In this document: positions 43,810 through 54,946 of the stretch, one piece after another
How positions within the stretch are numbered: the first letter of the stretch is position 1
How the letters are laid out: every line of letters starts with the position of its first letter
Assembly: GCA_013368315.1 (NCBI GenBank)
Contig: JAACJM010000010.1
Coordinates: 868,001-932,000, forward strand
Origin: Tetrapyrgos nigripes
Lineage: Eukaryota > Basidiomycota > Agaricomycetes > Agaricales > Campanellaceae
Direction: 5' to 3'
DNA: 64,000 bases
Made by a program: the position numbers and the translations under genes
Notes under the pieces: model-generated
What the model was told of the DNA's origin: nothing
Databases searched by the model: none
Seen by the model: only the letters and a program-made list of their open reading frames with translations

Positions 43810-46800
43810 CTACCGACCGATTCTTACATGATCAATATCGTCCTCTTCCTTCCGATCAGCTTCGACAGTGGAGCTACTTTTCTGGAGCAGAAAAGAGATC
43901 GTCCCTCCTGGCACATCGCGAACATTCAAGCTGTCCATTGCTTCAATCACATCAATATCAACAGCGGTGAGTAGCCGTTCCAGTTTACTTTGGTCGGTGG
44001 ACTCATCGGTCGCTATGCTTGTCTGCCTGATATAAAGGAGCTTCTGGAGAATGGGATCTTGAACTTCCTCGCTCGCATTCGTCTTTAGGCAGTTGATATG
44101 CCTCCATTCTTCTAAAGCCACGAGACTTTCCTTCTGCTTCCTGAGATACTTTGAAGATGTCAACAGCATACTCAATCTTTAATGTTGGCTAGTCTTTACC
44201 TCTCTATCAGCCTTTATCACATTCTCAGTCTTCACTTGAGAGGCAGCGACGAAACCCTTCAAATTTTCCTTCTCTTCGTCGTCAGAGAACGTGCCACGTT
44301 GAAGTTCCTCGTTGATGGTCTCTGGATCATTTGCTGAATCGTTATCACATACACACTGAAGTAAATCGTGGGTGTTGCAAGCGGTGTCGGGGTGTATCCG
44401 GAAAATGTCACGAAGCTGGAGAAAATGGAGTAAGTCCCCTCACGAAGGATATTGTAAAAGACACGTACATCCTTTCTCGTGAACGAATCAGCTTTAGAAC
44501 CAGCTTTGTCCTAGAAAATTTTGTTTGAGTTTTCTTCACTTCTGCGTGTAAAAAGAACGAACCGATCCCATCAATGCTAACCGGAGAAGAAGACATGATT
44601 ACGGAGATCTACACAAGGATTAAAATACGTACAGTTGCTCAAGCCCAACTTGATAATTTGCCTCTGGTAGATTTTCTCTCCATAAAATGTCAGTCAAACG
44701 TCGCGACACGACATCAAAACGAGTACCATCGATGGTGCCTGCAGTCAAAAATCTGTAGATATAGACCGGCTTCTTCTGACCATCACTACAGGGTATGAAA
44801 GTAAGTGTTCATGACTGTCTTTTTACGAGCGCAGAACATTTACCGATGACATCGAGCCATAGCTTGCAGGTCATGACTACTCGGGTCTTCAGTAGGTGCC
44901 GACTTGTATTCGCCAAATGCCTACCTGGGATTCCAGTCGGAATCGATGAGGCACAGACGTGAAGCACCTGGAACAGGTAGATTGCTGAGCTAGAAAACCA
45001 GGGTCAAGCAAGACGCTCACCGATCAGATTAATACCGATACCACCTTGTAATTTTATGAGAAATCGGGTCATAGTGTCAAAGTGTGTTACCCAACTTACC
45101 AGCTTTTGAACTAAGCAAGAACAGAACTGTATTATATCGTGAGTTTGGCCGATATCTCTTGTATGATGGACGTACAGCTGGTCTTCTGATTGGTCTTGTT
45201 GAAAACATTGACGTATTCCTGACGTTTTGCAGCTGGTGTCTGCCTGTAATTTGGTAGATTTGAGAGTCAGAAGAGCGGTAGAAGATGATTTGAGATTGAG
45301 AGTTGGAATGCTGACCCATCAAGCCGGTAATAGCTGTAATTCATTTTTTCGCAAAACGCTTCTAGGATATTCAAAGTTGATGTATAATGCGAAACCAAGA
45401 CACATTTCTCGTCAGTGTCCTTTCAAGAAGGTAGCACAATATCAGCGGATATCTTCGCTCAAAATAGGCAGTGAAACTACCTCTTTAATTGCATTCAATA
45501 ATTTCGCGAGTGCACAAAATTTTCCTGTCCGTTTAATGCTTTAGTAAGTACAGTCCCTTGCCAGGATAAGCAAGGCATACCACTCAGGCCCATGTCGTCA
45601 ATCTGAGCATCCGGCGGCAACAGTGCTGCTGCATCGTACAGATTACGATGTTTTGATGCTGCAGAGTTTCCTTTTGCACGTTCCTTGTCGATGGTTGCCT
45701 TCAGGAGTATGGGACTACTGCTGACTTTGGTGAGTAGAGTGATGAGAGCCAGAGATTCTGCAGTCGATCCTTGTACCAAATCATCTACGTGATCGGGTTG
45801 GAGAATCTTCGCGAAGATAGACAGTTGAAGAGTAGTAGGCGTTACAAAAACCACGTATTCGTCTAATAAAATGGATGTCGAGAAAAAACATGAAGTGTCA
45901 TATCACGAGAGACTCACGTTTGGGTGGCAAAAAGTTGCCCAGAATCGTGGCTTCCCGACGGAGGACGAAACTTTTTGCAACGTTGGCGAGCTACCGGATA
46001 TTAGCTTTTAATAGCCCTCAATTGAAGGAGCCAAACATACCTGAGTAGATCTTTTCTCACCTAGCTCAAGTTCTTCAGAAGTACAGCCAGGTGCGCGACT
46101 TTTGAGAATGGGTGCCTCGTATACCCGTCGGAAGGCACCATAACCGTCTAATTCACAATCACCAAAGCATGCACAACACATGAATAAAGGATAACAAACC
46201 GAGTAATCCTGGATTACAGAACTCCACCTGCAGAAAGTCAGCGGCAGAGCTCCCAGTAAATGACTGTCGAAATACCATGGCATGAAACTCGCCAAGATCA
46301 TTCTGTATTGGAGTACCTGACAAAATGATCCTACGAGGTGTCCGTAGTTCTTGGAACACCTTGTTAGTTTTACTCTTAGACGATTTAAGGCGATGTCCTT
46401 CGTCGCATACAATCAAGCCAATACTGAATAATGAATGAGACTCAGATGACAGTCAAGTTGAAAATTGGAAGATTTTGCGCACCCGCACGTATTGATGTGA
46501 TTGCTAGATACATAGTCAGTCGTAAACGAAATGGATCAGGAATGAAACCAACACGATTGTCCGTAGTCTTTCATAGCCCACGATGAGAACATTCTGCCTC
46601 GGGCTGTATAATGCATATCATTCAGCGTTGGTGACGACACTGGGCGTCCTACACTCACGAATTGGCGAAAACCTTCACAACATTCATATCTTTATCGCAT
46701 ATCGAAACACCCAACCTATCGCGTCCAAGCCATTTGTGAAATTCTGCTCTCCAATTCTGTGTTGTACAAAAGCTTAGTTTCGGGTCGGCAAGGTCAATAC

Positions 46801-48642
46801 AGTCCTTACATTAATCAAAGATACCGGACACACAACCAGGACCTTGCTTGCAACGGGGCCAACGCCATGATATGGGTTTTGTTCTATGCCCGTGTTAGTT
46901 TGCCGTTGAGCAAAAGATGTTCAACTCACTCAATAATGTCCATACCAATGCAATCGTCTGCGTGATGAGAATCAATGGACTTGAAGTCAGAAATCAACAT
47001 CAGATATTAACCTGTAGAGTTTTTCCAAGTCCCCTGCGAACAACATCAGATAAAGTGATGTAGCATTGTGCTAAAAGTCGTACATTTCGTCTGCCAGGAT
47101 GCATCCAAAACCTTCATGCTTTCGCAGACCCATAACACTTTCATACATGAATTTGACGCCTAGTTTATGCAATATGTGGCATCGCTCCAGCAAAGGAAAT
47201 GACAGCGAACCTTCTATCTGATGCGGCCTCATACGTCTTGCTAGAATGGGGTCCAGAACTACAGGTACCACTGCTCGATTTCTAAGAGTCAATTTGAGTT
47301 TAATTCTTAGATGACGATGAGAACAGGAGAACGCACTTCTTATTGTGCCTGTCTATGTGCTCTTTTGTCGGTGCTTTCATTACAACAGCACCCTCTGCCG
47401 CTGGATCGTGTCTGGAATAATCAGCCTTTCGCCAGTACTGTCGTGAAACGGGGGTATGGCTTACAATGGTGCGGCTGTCTTCTTGGGAGCGAACGAAATA
47501 TTACTATGCATGGACACCGGAGGAACATATCTGCTGGCAGGTACATTGGAGATCGTAGAAGAGGACTGCTGCTCTTCTTCGGTCAGAACGATCTCTAGAC
47601 CCAGAGTCTTTTGCACAGAGAGAGGTAGTTGTTGCTGAGAAATCTCATTGAGCAAGAGTATTTCTTTGCTACCCGCCAGGATAGTTAAGCCGTTCTCGAT
47701 TATGCCACCCTTCCATGTCGTCGAACCCATCCTGGATAACTTGAACAAACGTGGGCGTGAATGTACGAAGTCTACTCACGTCTTGCCCTCTTCAGATATA
47801 ATGGTCATCTTGTTGCCATTCTTCGAGACAAAGGCGTCACCTTCCCAGGGCGCCTGCTTTTTGTTTCCAGCAGGTTTCCTCCTGTATGCGGAGAGTATGA
47901 GTATTTATGGATGTGGAATACGGAGCAAAACACACACCAGTTAGCCGCCCAGTAACTGTTTCGGTCAGTCTCGCCAGTGACCTCTGAGATATTCTGCTTT
48001 GGTTCGGGAGTCTGAGCAACGTTGATAGGTCGGAGAGGACTTGGCTTATTCGAAGATGTAGGCTGGGGAGGTCTCAATAGAGGACTGTTCATGCGCGGAG
48101 CAGAAAAGGCCTTTCTGAAAGTGCTATCATTCTTCACAGGCAGAGCGGGTTCTGTAAAACTGCTGGATCCAAAGCAAATACCTGAAAGATATTCATCTTT
48201 TGAAATTTCTCGATCAAATTGGATGTGTTTGCCACCGAGCATTGCTTCCTTCCCTTCTTCAAAGATTCCCTTTGGCTCCAACTTTCCTGATGTCATTCTG
48301 AACAGATAGTTACTGTCAGAGAAAAGGAATCATTACAGTGACGAACGAGGACAACACACTGTTTCCCATCTGAATCACAAAGGATTGACTTTGCTCCATC
48401 ATTCAATGCAACCAAGACTGCATCTCCTTCCCAAGTCGTATGTTTCTTGGTCTGAGGATTCCTCCTGTTGGATCATTGAGTTCAAACACGACATGGTCGA
48501 AATCGAACAGGTACCATTGCACCATCCAGTAATGGTCACCTCCGGTTGGAGCAGTGCTCATATCCAGGTTGATTCGCTTAGTGCTTGACGAATCTTCAGA
48601 AACATGCTTCCTTTTCAACGTTAGTGGCTGAAATGCAGGCAT
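43810..48642 (-). CDS. RDH54: RAD54B/RDH54-type SWI2/SNF2 recombination translocase
   Basis: A DNA motor of homologous recombination that works with Rad51/Dmc1 and removes Rad51 from duplex DNA. The N-terminus starts MPAFQPLTLKRKHVSEDSSS. It contains two copies of an R-(N/K)-P...KK...WEGDA motif. The motor begins at VVPVVLDPILARRMRPHQIE, VKFMYESVMGLRKHEGFGCI; motif I is LADEMGLGKTLQ across a splice, motif II DEGHRLKSSKSKTNK, motif III LSGTPIQNDLGEFHAMV. The C-terminal helicase lobe includes KCVLVSHY-like sequence, LSSKAGGIGINLIGASRLC, LIDSDWNP and the MARCHRDGQKKPVYIYRFLT block. The tail ends near DRKEEDDIDHVRIGR. It has more than twenty introns; I did not place all of them. The family marker is LDPxLxxxxRPHQxEGVxFxYE. 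Divergent from the decayed gene at 48.84 kb. Confidence 0.92.
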
Positions 48643-48839
48643 GGGAGGGTAGTACAGAGAGGCAGAGTCGTGACCACAAACAGAGAGGCTGTCACATCAC
48701 ATGCAATGTGACATTACGCGTCATCTCTTCAAGACGGGTGTCGTCACGCCCCTGGGAGGTATATATGGTCTCATCAGTCTTTCAACCTGTGCAACGCTCA
48801 GCCTCTTCTTCAAATCATTAATCCATGTGATGTGTTATA

Positions 48840-51380
48840 ATTTCTCGCTCACATTGCTGTGGAGGGTGGCTTTCGAAGCAACAAGACCTTTCTCAACTTC
48901 CTGCTTAGCGTAGCAGCAAAAAGGGAAAACCTGGTTCGCATGAGCTCATAGGGAATTCAAGAAATTACTCGCATACGTTGGGTACTAATATCGAGAGGTG
49001 AGTGATATCTTGTGTCTGGTTCCCTTTCGAAACGTCTGAATCAATAATTTGCATGCCTTCGGTACGGTGGGATCATCTTTCAATTCTGAACGTCGCTGAC
49101 AGTCTACCAGGCAAAGTTGAAGCTGAACTCGCTCGGTTAAATGGATCTGGCGTAATCAATGCAGTCGTCTCTGCCAGTGATGATGTGGTCACATTCCTCT
49201 TCGGTGCCCAGACAGTCATCAAGAAGTACGTTCCACGATCTTTGCTTTGAATCCCTTTTTGAGTGGATTTCCAGTTTCAGTCCAACGTTGTTTGGCAACA
49301 GGTCTAACCCAGCGACAAACGCCAATGACAAAGCCACAGGCAGCCACGTCTCTATTATCATGTGCAAGAGGGATTTTGATTTAACTCGAGGGGAATGGTT
49401 CTTATTGCACTATTCTCTAGAGGGGATTATGATGAAGTAAGTATGCCACCCCTTCATCCGTGTCACTGGCGCCTTTCTTTCAACATTTTTCCCTACTGTG
49501 TGCAAAGACTAGGACCAAAAGCTGCCTACGGATTGGCAAGGTGTGGATTTGGTGATCAACTTCTGGCAGCCTATGAACGCCGGAATGAGCAGGATATTCA
49601 CGCATGGCTCATTCAATGGCGTTCAGATGTGGAACAGGAACTTTCGTTCCCGGACACTACGCCATTCCATTAACAAGTGCACGTAATGGCGACCACTCTG
49701 AGATAGCGACTTTACGGGACAATGAATTTATCAATATCTCTCAACTTCCAGCCCTTTGCGAGGAGAAGTTTGGAGAGCGAGGCCATCGTTCTGCTATAAT
49801 CAAGAGATTCAGGACACTGGTTTGAGAAGACGCCGTTATACAAATCCTTCGGAAGATTGCTCTTGAGCAAGATGAACGAGAGCATCCCAAAAGCACTGGA
49901 GAAGGCCATCAAGGACCTCTGACCGTCTTAGGTTCTATCAAACTCCCTCGCGAGGAAGCTATAGGGACACCTATTGGAAGATGCACGAGACACTGCATTT
50001 GTAAATCGTGGAACATAGTCTGGATCTGCTTCTAGACCTACTGATGCAAATCCTAGCCCATCAGACTCCCCGGTCCATTTTTTGTGACCATCACGCAAAC
50101 ACGAAATTATATCTCTACAGACGGACTACTCGAATATCTGCTCAAAGTTTGTCCACATCAACTACTTTCCTTTGTCAATTCAGGAAGCAAAGGCATACGT
50201 CCCGAGAAGCCTGCAGTAGTCACAAAGAAACCGCCGCCTCCTCCGGAGAGTGATTTCCTTATGTGGGTACCTGCATCAATGCTGGAACGAGCTTATCCGG
50301 GTCTTGTTGAGGACTACGTCTCCAGGGCGAACGACAAGAAGTAGAAGGAAGGGAAGGGAAAGAAGGGGACAGAGGTTGACGAAGACAGAGGTTAACGAAG
50401 AGGAAGATTTTGGGAGGTCCATCCCCCAGTCCGCAATCTGCATTATCGTCCAACCCTACTCTCACGTCGGGTTCGCAACTTGTACCCTCTTCCAATCCTA
50501 TCCATAGCTCAGAGCCTTCATTCACGCCACAGAGGCCCCAATCAATATCGGTACGAGGAAGAGGCACCGTCCAACGAGAGATCCATGGCACTTTGATAAG
50601 TGACGAACACAATATCGGCCGCGCTGGATCAGTCGTGGAGTTCATGTTTATCCTCGCCGATGTTGAATCACTCTTTTCTTCCACCCATTACCTAGAGGAT
50701 GCGATAGACTCGAACGTTTCCTCACATCATTTGGATGGGGGCATGTATCAGGTGGTCCCTATGTGGAATGGTGCTTCATCGTTGGCTAACGAAGAGCAAG
50801 CAACCTAGCTAGCAAAAAATAACTCAAAGGAGGAAGAAGGATCCGATAACAAGCAGAAATACTTTTGACGCAGACGACTCGTTGGGTATCGGAATGCTTT
50901 TCGCCGACGCCGACGGCGGTGGTGACCACGATAGCGACAGGATCGACGTATACACCTTCACCGCCAACAGTCAATTCGATGCTATATACAACACGTTCAT
51001 TGGATTAGACACCGGCAGTGGTAAGAAGCCCAAGCAAAGCGCTAGTACATAAGCTACTGCAGCACTAGCGAGGAGAAAGTACTGTGCAGAGATGAATGCG
51101 GGCGATGGGGATTGATATTGGAATGGGAAAGAAGAACCGCAAGACTAGTGCTGCTTCTGCAACGCATTCGAATTCGTCTATGTCAGGAGATCATTGGCAA
51201 TTACCGTCGTTGTTGTGTTTGGTGGAAGCACAACCCTCTAGCGCTACGCGGAACCATGGAGAGGAGACGACCAGCCCCTGGGAGAAGCTTAGGCGTAACT
51301 AGGAAAGGATCGTACATTTCTCACAGCACACTGCACATTCCACTCTTGTTATTGACGAGAATATCATTGACTTGACGTGA
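48840..51380 (+). pseudogene. Decayed XPG/GEN1-like (PIN-fold) nuclease gene
   Basis: Fragments follow the order of the XPG/GEN1-like nucleases that are multiplied in mushroom-forming fungi. N-terminal remnant VEGGFRSNKTFLNFLL (about 48858-48910) is followed by in-frame stops. The XPG-I block appears as GKVEAELARLNGSGVINAVV with DDVVTFLFGAQTVIK, then, after a plausible intron, SPTLFGNRSNPATNANDKAT and LTRG. The next segment MVLIALFSRGDYDE is in a different frame, then GPKAAYGLARCGFGDQLLAA. Further on are TDGLLEYLLKVCPHQLLSFV and MWVPASMLERAYPGLVEDYV. A final VIDENIIDLT ends at the TGA near 51380. The expected GEAEAE acidic site is altered (GKVEAE), and DDVD reads DDVV. Frame breaks at about 49410 and internal stops make a working nuclease unlikely. 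Boundaries are approximate. Confidence 0.65.
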
Positions 51381-51504
51381 AGTCCTCATTTCCTTTGAGC
51401 TTTTTTGGGAGAGCTGGTGTATATGAGTTTATGTCTACTTGTGAATGTCGTTTAGCCTCTTATAACGTCACTAATTTGCAACTAACGACTCGGAGTGATC
51501 ACTG

Positions 51505-53191
51505 ATGATCGAGCCCGGTGATGTCACTGTGACAGGCCTACTTCCTGCGTTAACAAGTTCAGCGTGGATTCACCGGGTGGGTCCTATCGTCTGTTCCGCA
51601 CTGACCCCACCGTTGTCTCCTCTCACACTGTACGGGATCAGCCAAATATCCCTGGATCCAGCCCACTGGCAGACACGCACACCAGCCTACCAAGTCGGTT
51701 CGTGGAGTCTACGGCACCCCGCTCAACGGCATCTGGAGCAATGTCGGTCTCCAAGTTCGCGACCTGGTGAGAGGTCTGAAGACTCGTTACTCCATTGATC
51801 CCGCCCGCTTCGTCACCCACGGAGAGGACGGGAAGGAGACTCTCGGTCCCGTCGTGATTTGGGTTGGGGCCTATCCCGGCTCTACTTCCGCCGACACCGC
51901 CCACGAGGTCTCCCAGGACATCCTCAAACTTCTCGAGAAGAATGGAGTCAAGGACGTTGAAGTAGAGTGGCACGAGGCGGTCTCGTGGAAGGCGGCATGT
52001 CCAGCCCTTCTACGTGTTGTCGGTAACAACAACCCCATCGTCCATGTCTGTCGTCATCTCACTGCTGCTCTCGGAATGCCCATTGCCACCCCCGCAGAGA
52101 GGGAGGATGCCCAGGGTAGCGTCGGGCTCTTCTTCCACGAAAATCGCGACAAGCACGGCAACCACAGCACCAAGGTTTTTGCGCGAAAAGATTGAGGGGA
52201 CGTACGAGTTCAAGGGCGCCGGCGCACCTCGCCAGTATGTTCGACTTAACGGACTCCGTCGCTTCCAGAGGGGCCTCGACGAGATCAAGGTCGCCGTCAG
52301 TGACCACAGGATGCTCGCCGACCTCTACGCCAGGGAGATTATCAGGTTGGAGGCGAAGGGGACGAGCGAAGACGAGGAGGAGGCGGAGGAGGACGCGAAA
52401 GAGCTTCTCAAAACTCGACAAAACTTGGACGAGCAGAAACAGGCCATCGCTGGTCTCGAAAAGTTCTACGAGGACGTCAAGGCGCAGTGGAGTGATATCG
52501 AGCTGCGCAACATCGGCCACGTCCATTATTCTCCACCTATCTACGCCGACGTCGAGGGTGAACGGTATACCGAGGATTGAGGCACGTTCGACGTCGAGGA
52601 GGGTCAGTTCAAGGGTCAGTTCAAGGGTAACGTGGTGAATTCGGGTGCGTTTTGACTCACCTTTCTCATATTTACCTCGTCTAACCTTTTTCAGGAACCG
52701 CGATTGCTCCCGAGAAACTAACGGTGATGATGTATCCTCAGAGTGACGGTAGGAAGACTTTCAAGTATCCAGAGAATCGTCAGTTGAAGATCAACGGTAT
52801 CGTCATGCGAGAGCTCCTAGCCAACCCTGACTTGTTCGATAGCGAAGGCCAGCCCTACCTTATTGTCCTCAAAGACGGTTGCACCACCGACCTCACCATT
52901 GGACGCTACGCGGGCCTTGAGTCATTCCTTTGCGACGAAGACGGCGTCGAGTCCATCGAACTCGCCATCTACAACTACGTTAAGATGGTCGGCCCGTTCT
53001 CAGCCAAGAGAGACTCTGGGTCCCTTATCTTCGACGGCCTCGGTCGCATGGTCGGCCTCCTCCACTCTGGGAAGTCGAAAGGCGGCTCGACCAGTGCCCA
53101 CGTCACGTATGCTACCCCTGCCTGGTGGCTCATTGGTCGCATCAAGGCGAGGTATCCGCACGCCGACTTCTATCGCACCACCTGGTGGTAA
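51505..53191 (+). pseudogene. Decayed trypsin-like serine protease-family gene
   Basis: An Agaricomycete-type protein with a chymotrypsin-fold C-terminal half. In one frame: GIWSNVGLQVRDLVRGLKTR, GPVVIWVGAYPGSTSADTAH, VHVCRHLTAALGMPIATPAE, HGNHSTKVFA, then a stop at 52193-52195. The sense continues in another frame as LREKIEGTYEFKGAGAPRQY, VRLNGLRRFQRGLDEIKVAV and GLEKFYEDVKAQWSDIELRN. This ends in an in-frame TGA at 52578-52580 where the sense resumes (GTFDVEEGQFKGQFKGNVVN). After an intron: TAIAPEKLTVMMYPQSDGRK and SAKRDSGSLIFDGLGRMVGL with HSGKSKGGSTSAHVTYATPA. The protease GDSGS site reads RDSGS, and the stretch expected to carry the catalytic His is missing at the frameshift. The coding-like quality elsewhere suggests recent decay. 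Confidence 0.65.
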
Positions 53192-53501
53192 AGGCGAGAA
53201 CAACATCGTCGGCATTCTGCTCTCCCATTTCCACACTCCTCCTTCTGCGGCTCGTTTCCTGGCGCTCGGTTATCTATTGGTTGGTTTTTTTGGTGCAGAC
53301 AGATGCTTTGATCGTTGGGCGGCTATAAAGATGAATGCGTCTGGATTGTGGATTGATTTGATTGGAGGAGACGAGCCCATTGCGACAGCTGTAGAAAAGG
53401 TACTGAAGGAAAAGGTCACTGCGAGAGACTTCTAACGCCAGGTGGTGAAGATAATTATAGAGAGCTGGTATATTATTATCGAATTAGTTATGTCTATCTA
53501 C
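53192..53501. other. Spacer after the decayed protease gene
   Basis: An open frame overlapping the pseudogene continues to TAA at 53435, with residues such as DRCFDRWAAIKMNASGLWID and TAVEKVLKEKVTARDF. It has no recognised family and no start of its own after 53191. The rest is the 3' side of QRI7. Confidence 0.35.
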
Positions 53502-54916
53502 CTACTTTTGTTGAGGATAGTCCTCTGTAAGGTTTTTAGCTTGTTCCACATCCTCTATACTCCATTTTGCAAGGGGGTTTATCGAATAGTCGTCGTAATC
53601 CTGTTCTAGGAAACGATGCATTGATGCCCATGCAATCATGGCGGCGTTGTCTGATGGCAAATATAAGCAGTGGTAACAGGAATAGAAGAAGATGAAGCAC
53701 CTGTGCAAAGACTAGGGGGTGGAAAGATAACAGACACTGGATTGGGCGCACTTTGGAGGCAAATGTTCAATCTATGCGAAGGATGAGCAGGTCGAACCAC
53801 GTCAGCAAAGATTTGACAACACGAACCGCTCTCTGAGCCACGAATTACTTGCTACTCCACCACTAACCACAAGGTGTTGGATATTCAGGTTTCTGTTTGC
53901 GCATCGCTCCAAAGCGAGTAAAACCTTTTCTTCTAATTGAGCAAAAGCAGCGAGTTGAAAAGTGCGCGCGATAGCCCGCCTGGAAGGCATAGTGACAGCG
54001 CCTATACCTCCATTGAAATGAAGGTATCTTTCCAGGTGTGAATGAAGAGAGGAATACGAAAATGCGAGTTGACCTTTCATTGGACGGGGAAACGGAATGA
54101 ATCCATCGGGAAGGGAGCTAGACTCTGGGCTTGCGCAAAAACGTTCCAATGCAGCTCCAGGACCAATGTCATCCCATTTCAGCTCCAACATTCGCGATAT
54201 TTTGTCGAATGCCCTACCAATGCTTTCATCTCCTGTGGTAGCCAGGATCTCGAAAGACGTCAAGGATTTTGCTAGGACAATAAGAGTGTGGCCTCCTGAG
54301 ACCAATAGCGTGAGGAACGGAAAAGAGGGAGTATCGGGCCAGGATGTAAGGAAGACTGTCAATGCATGAGCTTGCTAAAACAGTTCAGTGATCGTAGGCA
54401 TGAAAGTGTGGATTCGTACCATATGCTAAGATAGTGCGTGAGCTTGACGACTTGCAGAAAGACACAAGTACTCACATGAACTCCAACAATGGGTTTGTCG
54501 TGTATTGCTGCAAGGGTTTTGGCAGCGTTACAGGAGACAGCAAGGCAGCCTGCAATACCAGGCCCTCTAGTGAAGGCGATGCCATCGACCTGTGAAATGT
54601 CTATTTGTGCTTCTTGTAGAGCTCTCTTTGCAGCAATGGGCATGTTTCTCTGATGAGCCATGACGGCTACCGCAGGATGGATGCCACCCCAGCTTTCATG
54701 TCTAAAGACCAAAGATAAGCATAGACACGAAAAAGAAAAGGAAGAAAAGTACACGTCGTGCTGCTTGATGACGACATTGGAAAGAATCTGACGAGCAGAA
54801 GTGACTACAGCAACGCAAGTATCGTCCGCGCTGGATTCGAAAGCCAACACAGTGAGAGGTTTTCTGGCAGAGCTGGAGTAGAGTCTTCGAGCGATAGTGC
54901 TAATGAGCAAGGTCAT
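53502..54916 (-). CDS. QRI7: Mitochondrial tRNA N6-threonylcarbamoyladenosine transferase (Qri7/OSGEPL1)
   Basis: This is the Kae1/TsaD-family enzyme that transfers the threonylcarbamoyl group to A37 of ANN-decoding tRNAs in mitochondria. It starts MTLLISTIARRLYSSSARKP, an Arg/Ser-rich presequence, then LTVLAFESSADDTCVAVVTS. Next: ESWGGIHPAVAVMAHQRNMP, DGIAFTRGPGIAGCLAVSCN, AAKTLAAIHDKPIVGVH joined to MQAHALTVF. The HMQAHA metal-binding HxxxH motif is formed across a small exon junction. Then LLVSGGHTLIVLAKSLTSFE, GRAFDKISRMLEL, HLVVSGGVASNSWLRERL and TDNAAMIAWASMHRFLEQDY. About 380 residues; five introns. It is transcribed divergently from the HbrB-like gene, with 30 bases between start codons. 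Confidence 0.95.
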
Positions 54917-54946
54917 CGACGGGATTGAACGGGCCGGCTACTTCTC

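Noticed and set aside
52059..52526. 155-codon minus-strand frame
   Set aside because: Mirror of the GC-rich decayed protease gene; Leu/Arg composition typical of an antisense frame.
52863..53435. 190-codon plus-strand frame running past the protease stop
   Set aside because: First two thirds are an alternate frame of the protease region. The last part (to 53435) shows no known family and no start; kept only as a note.
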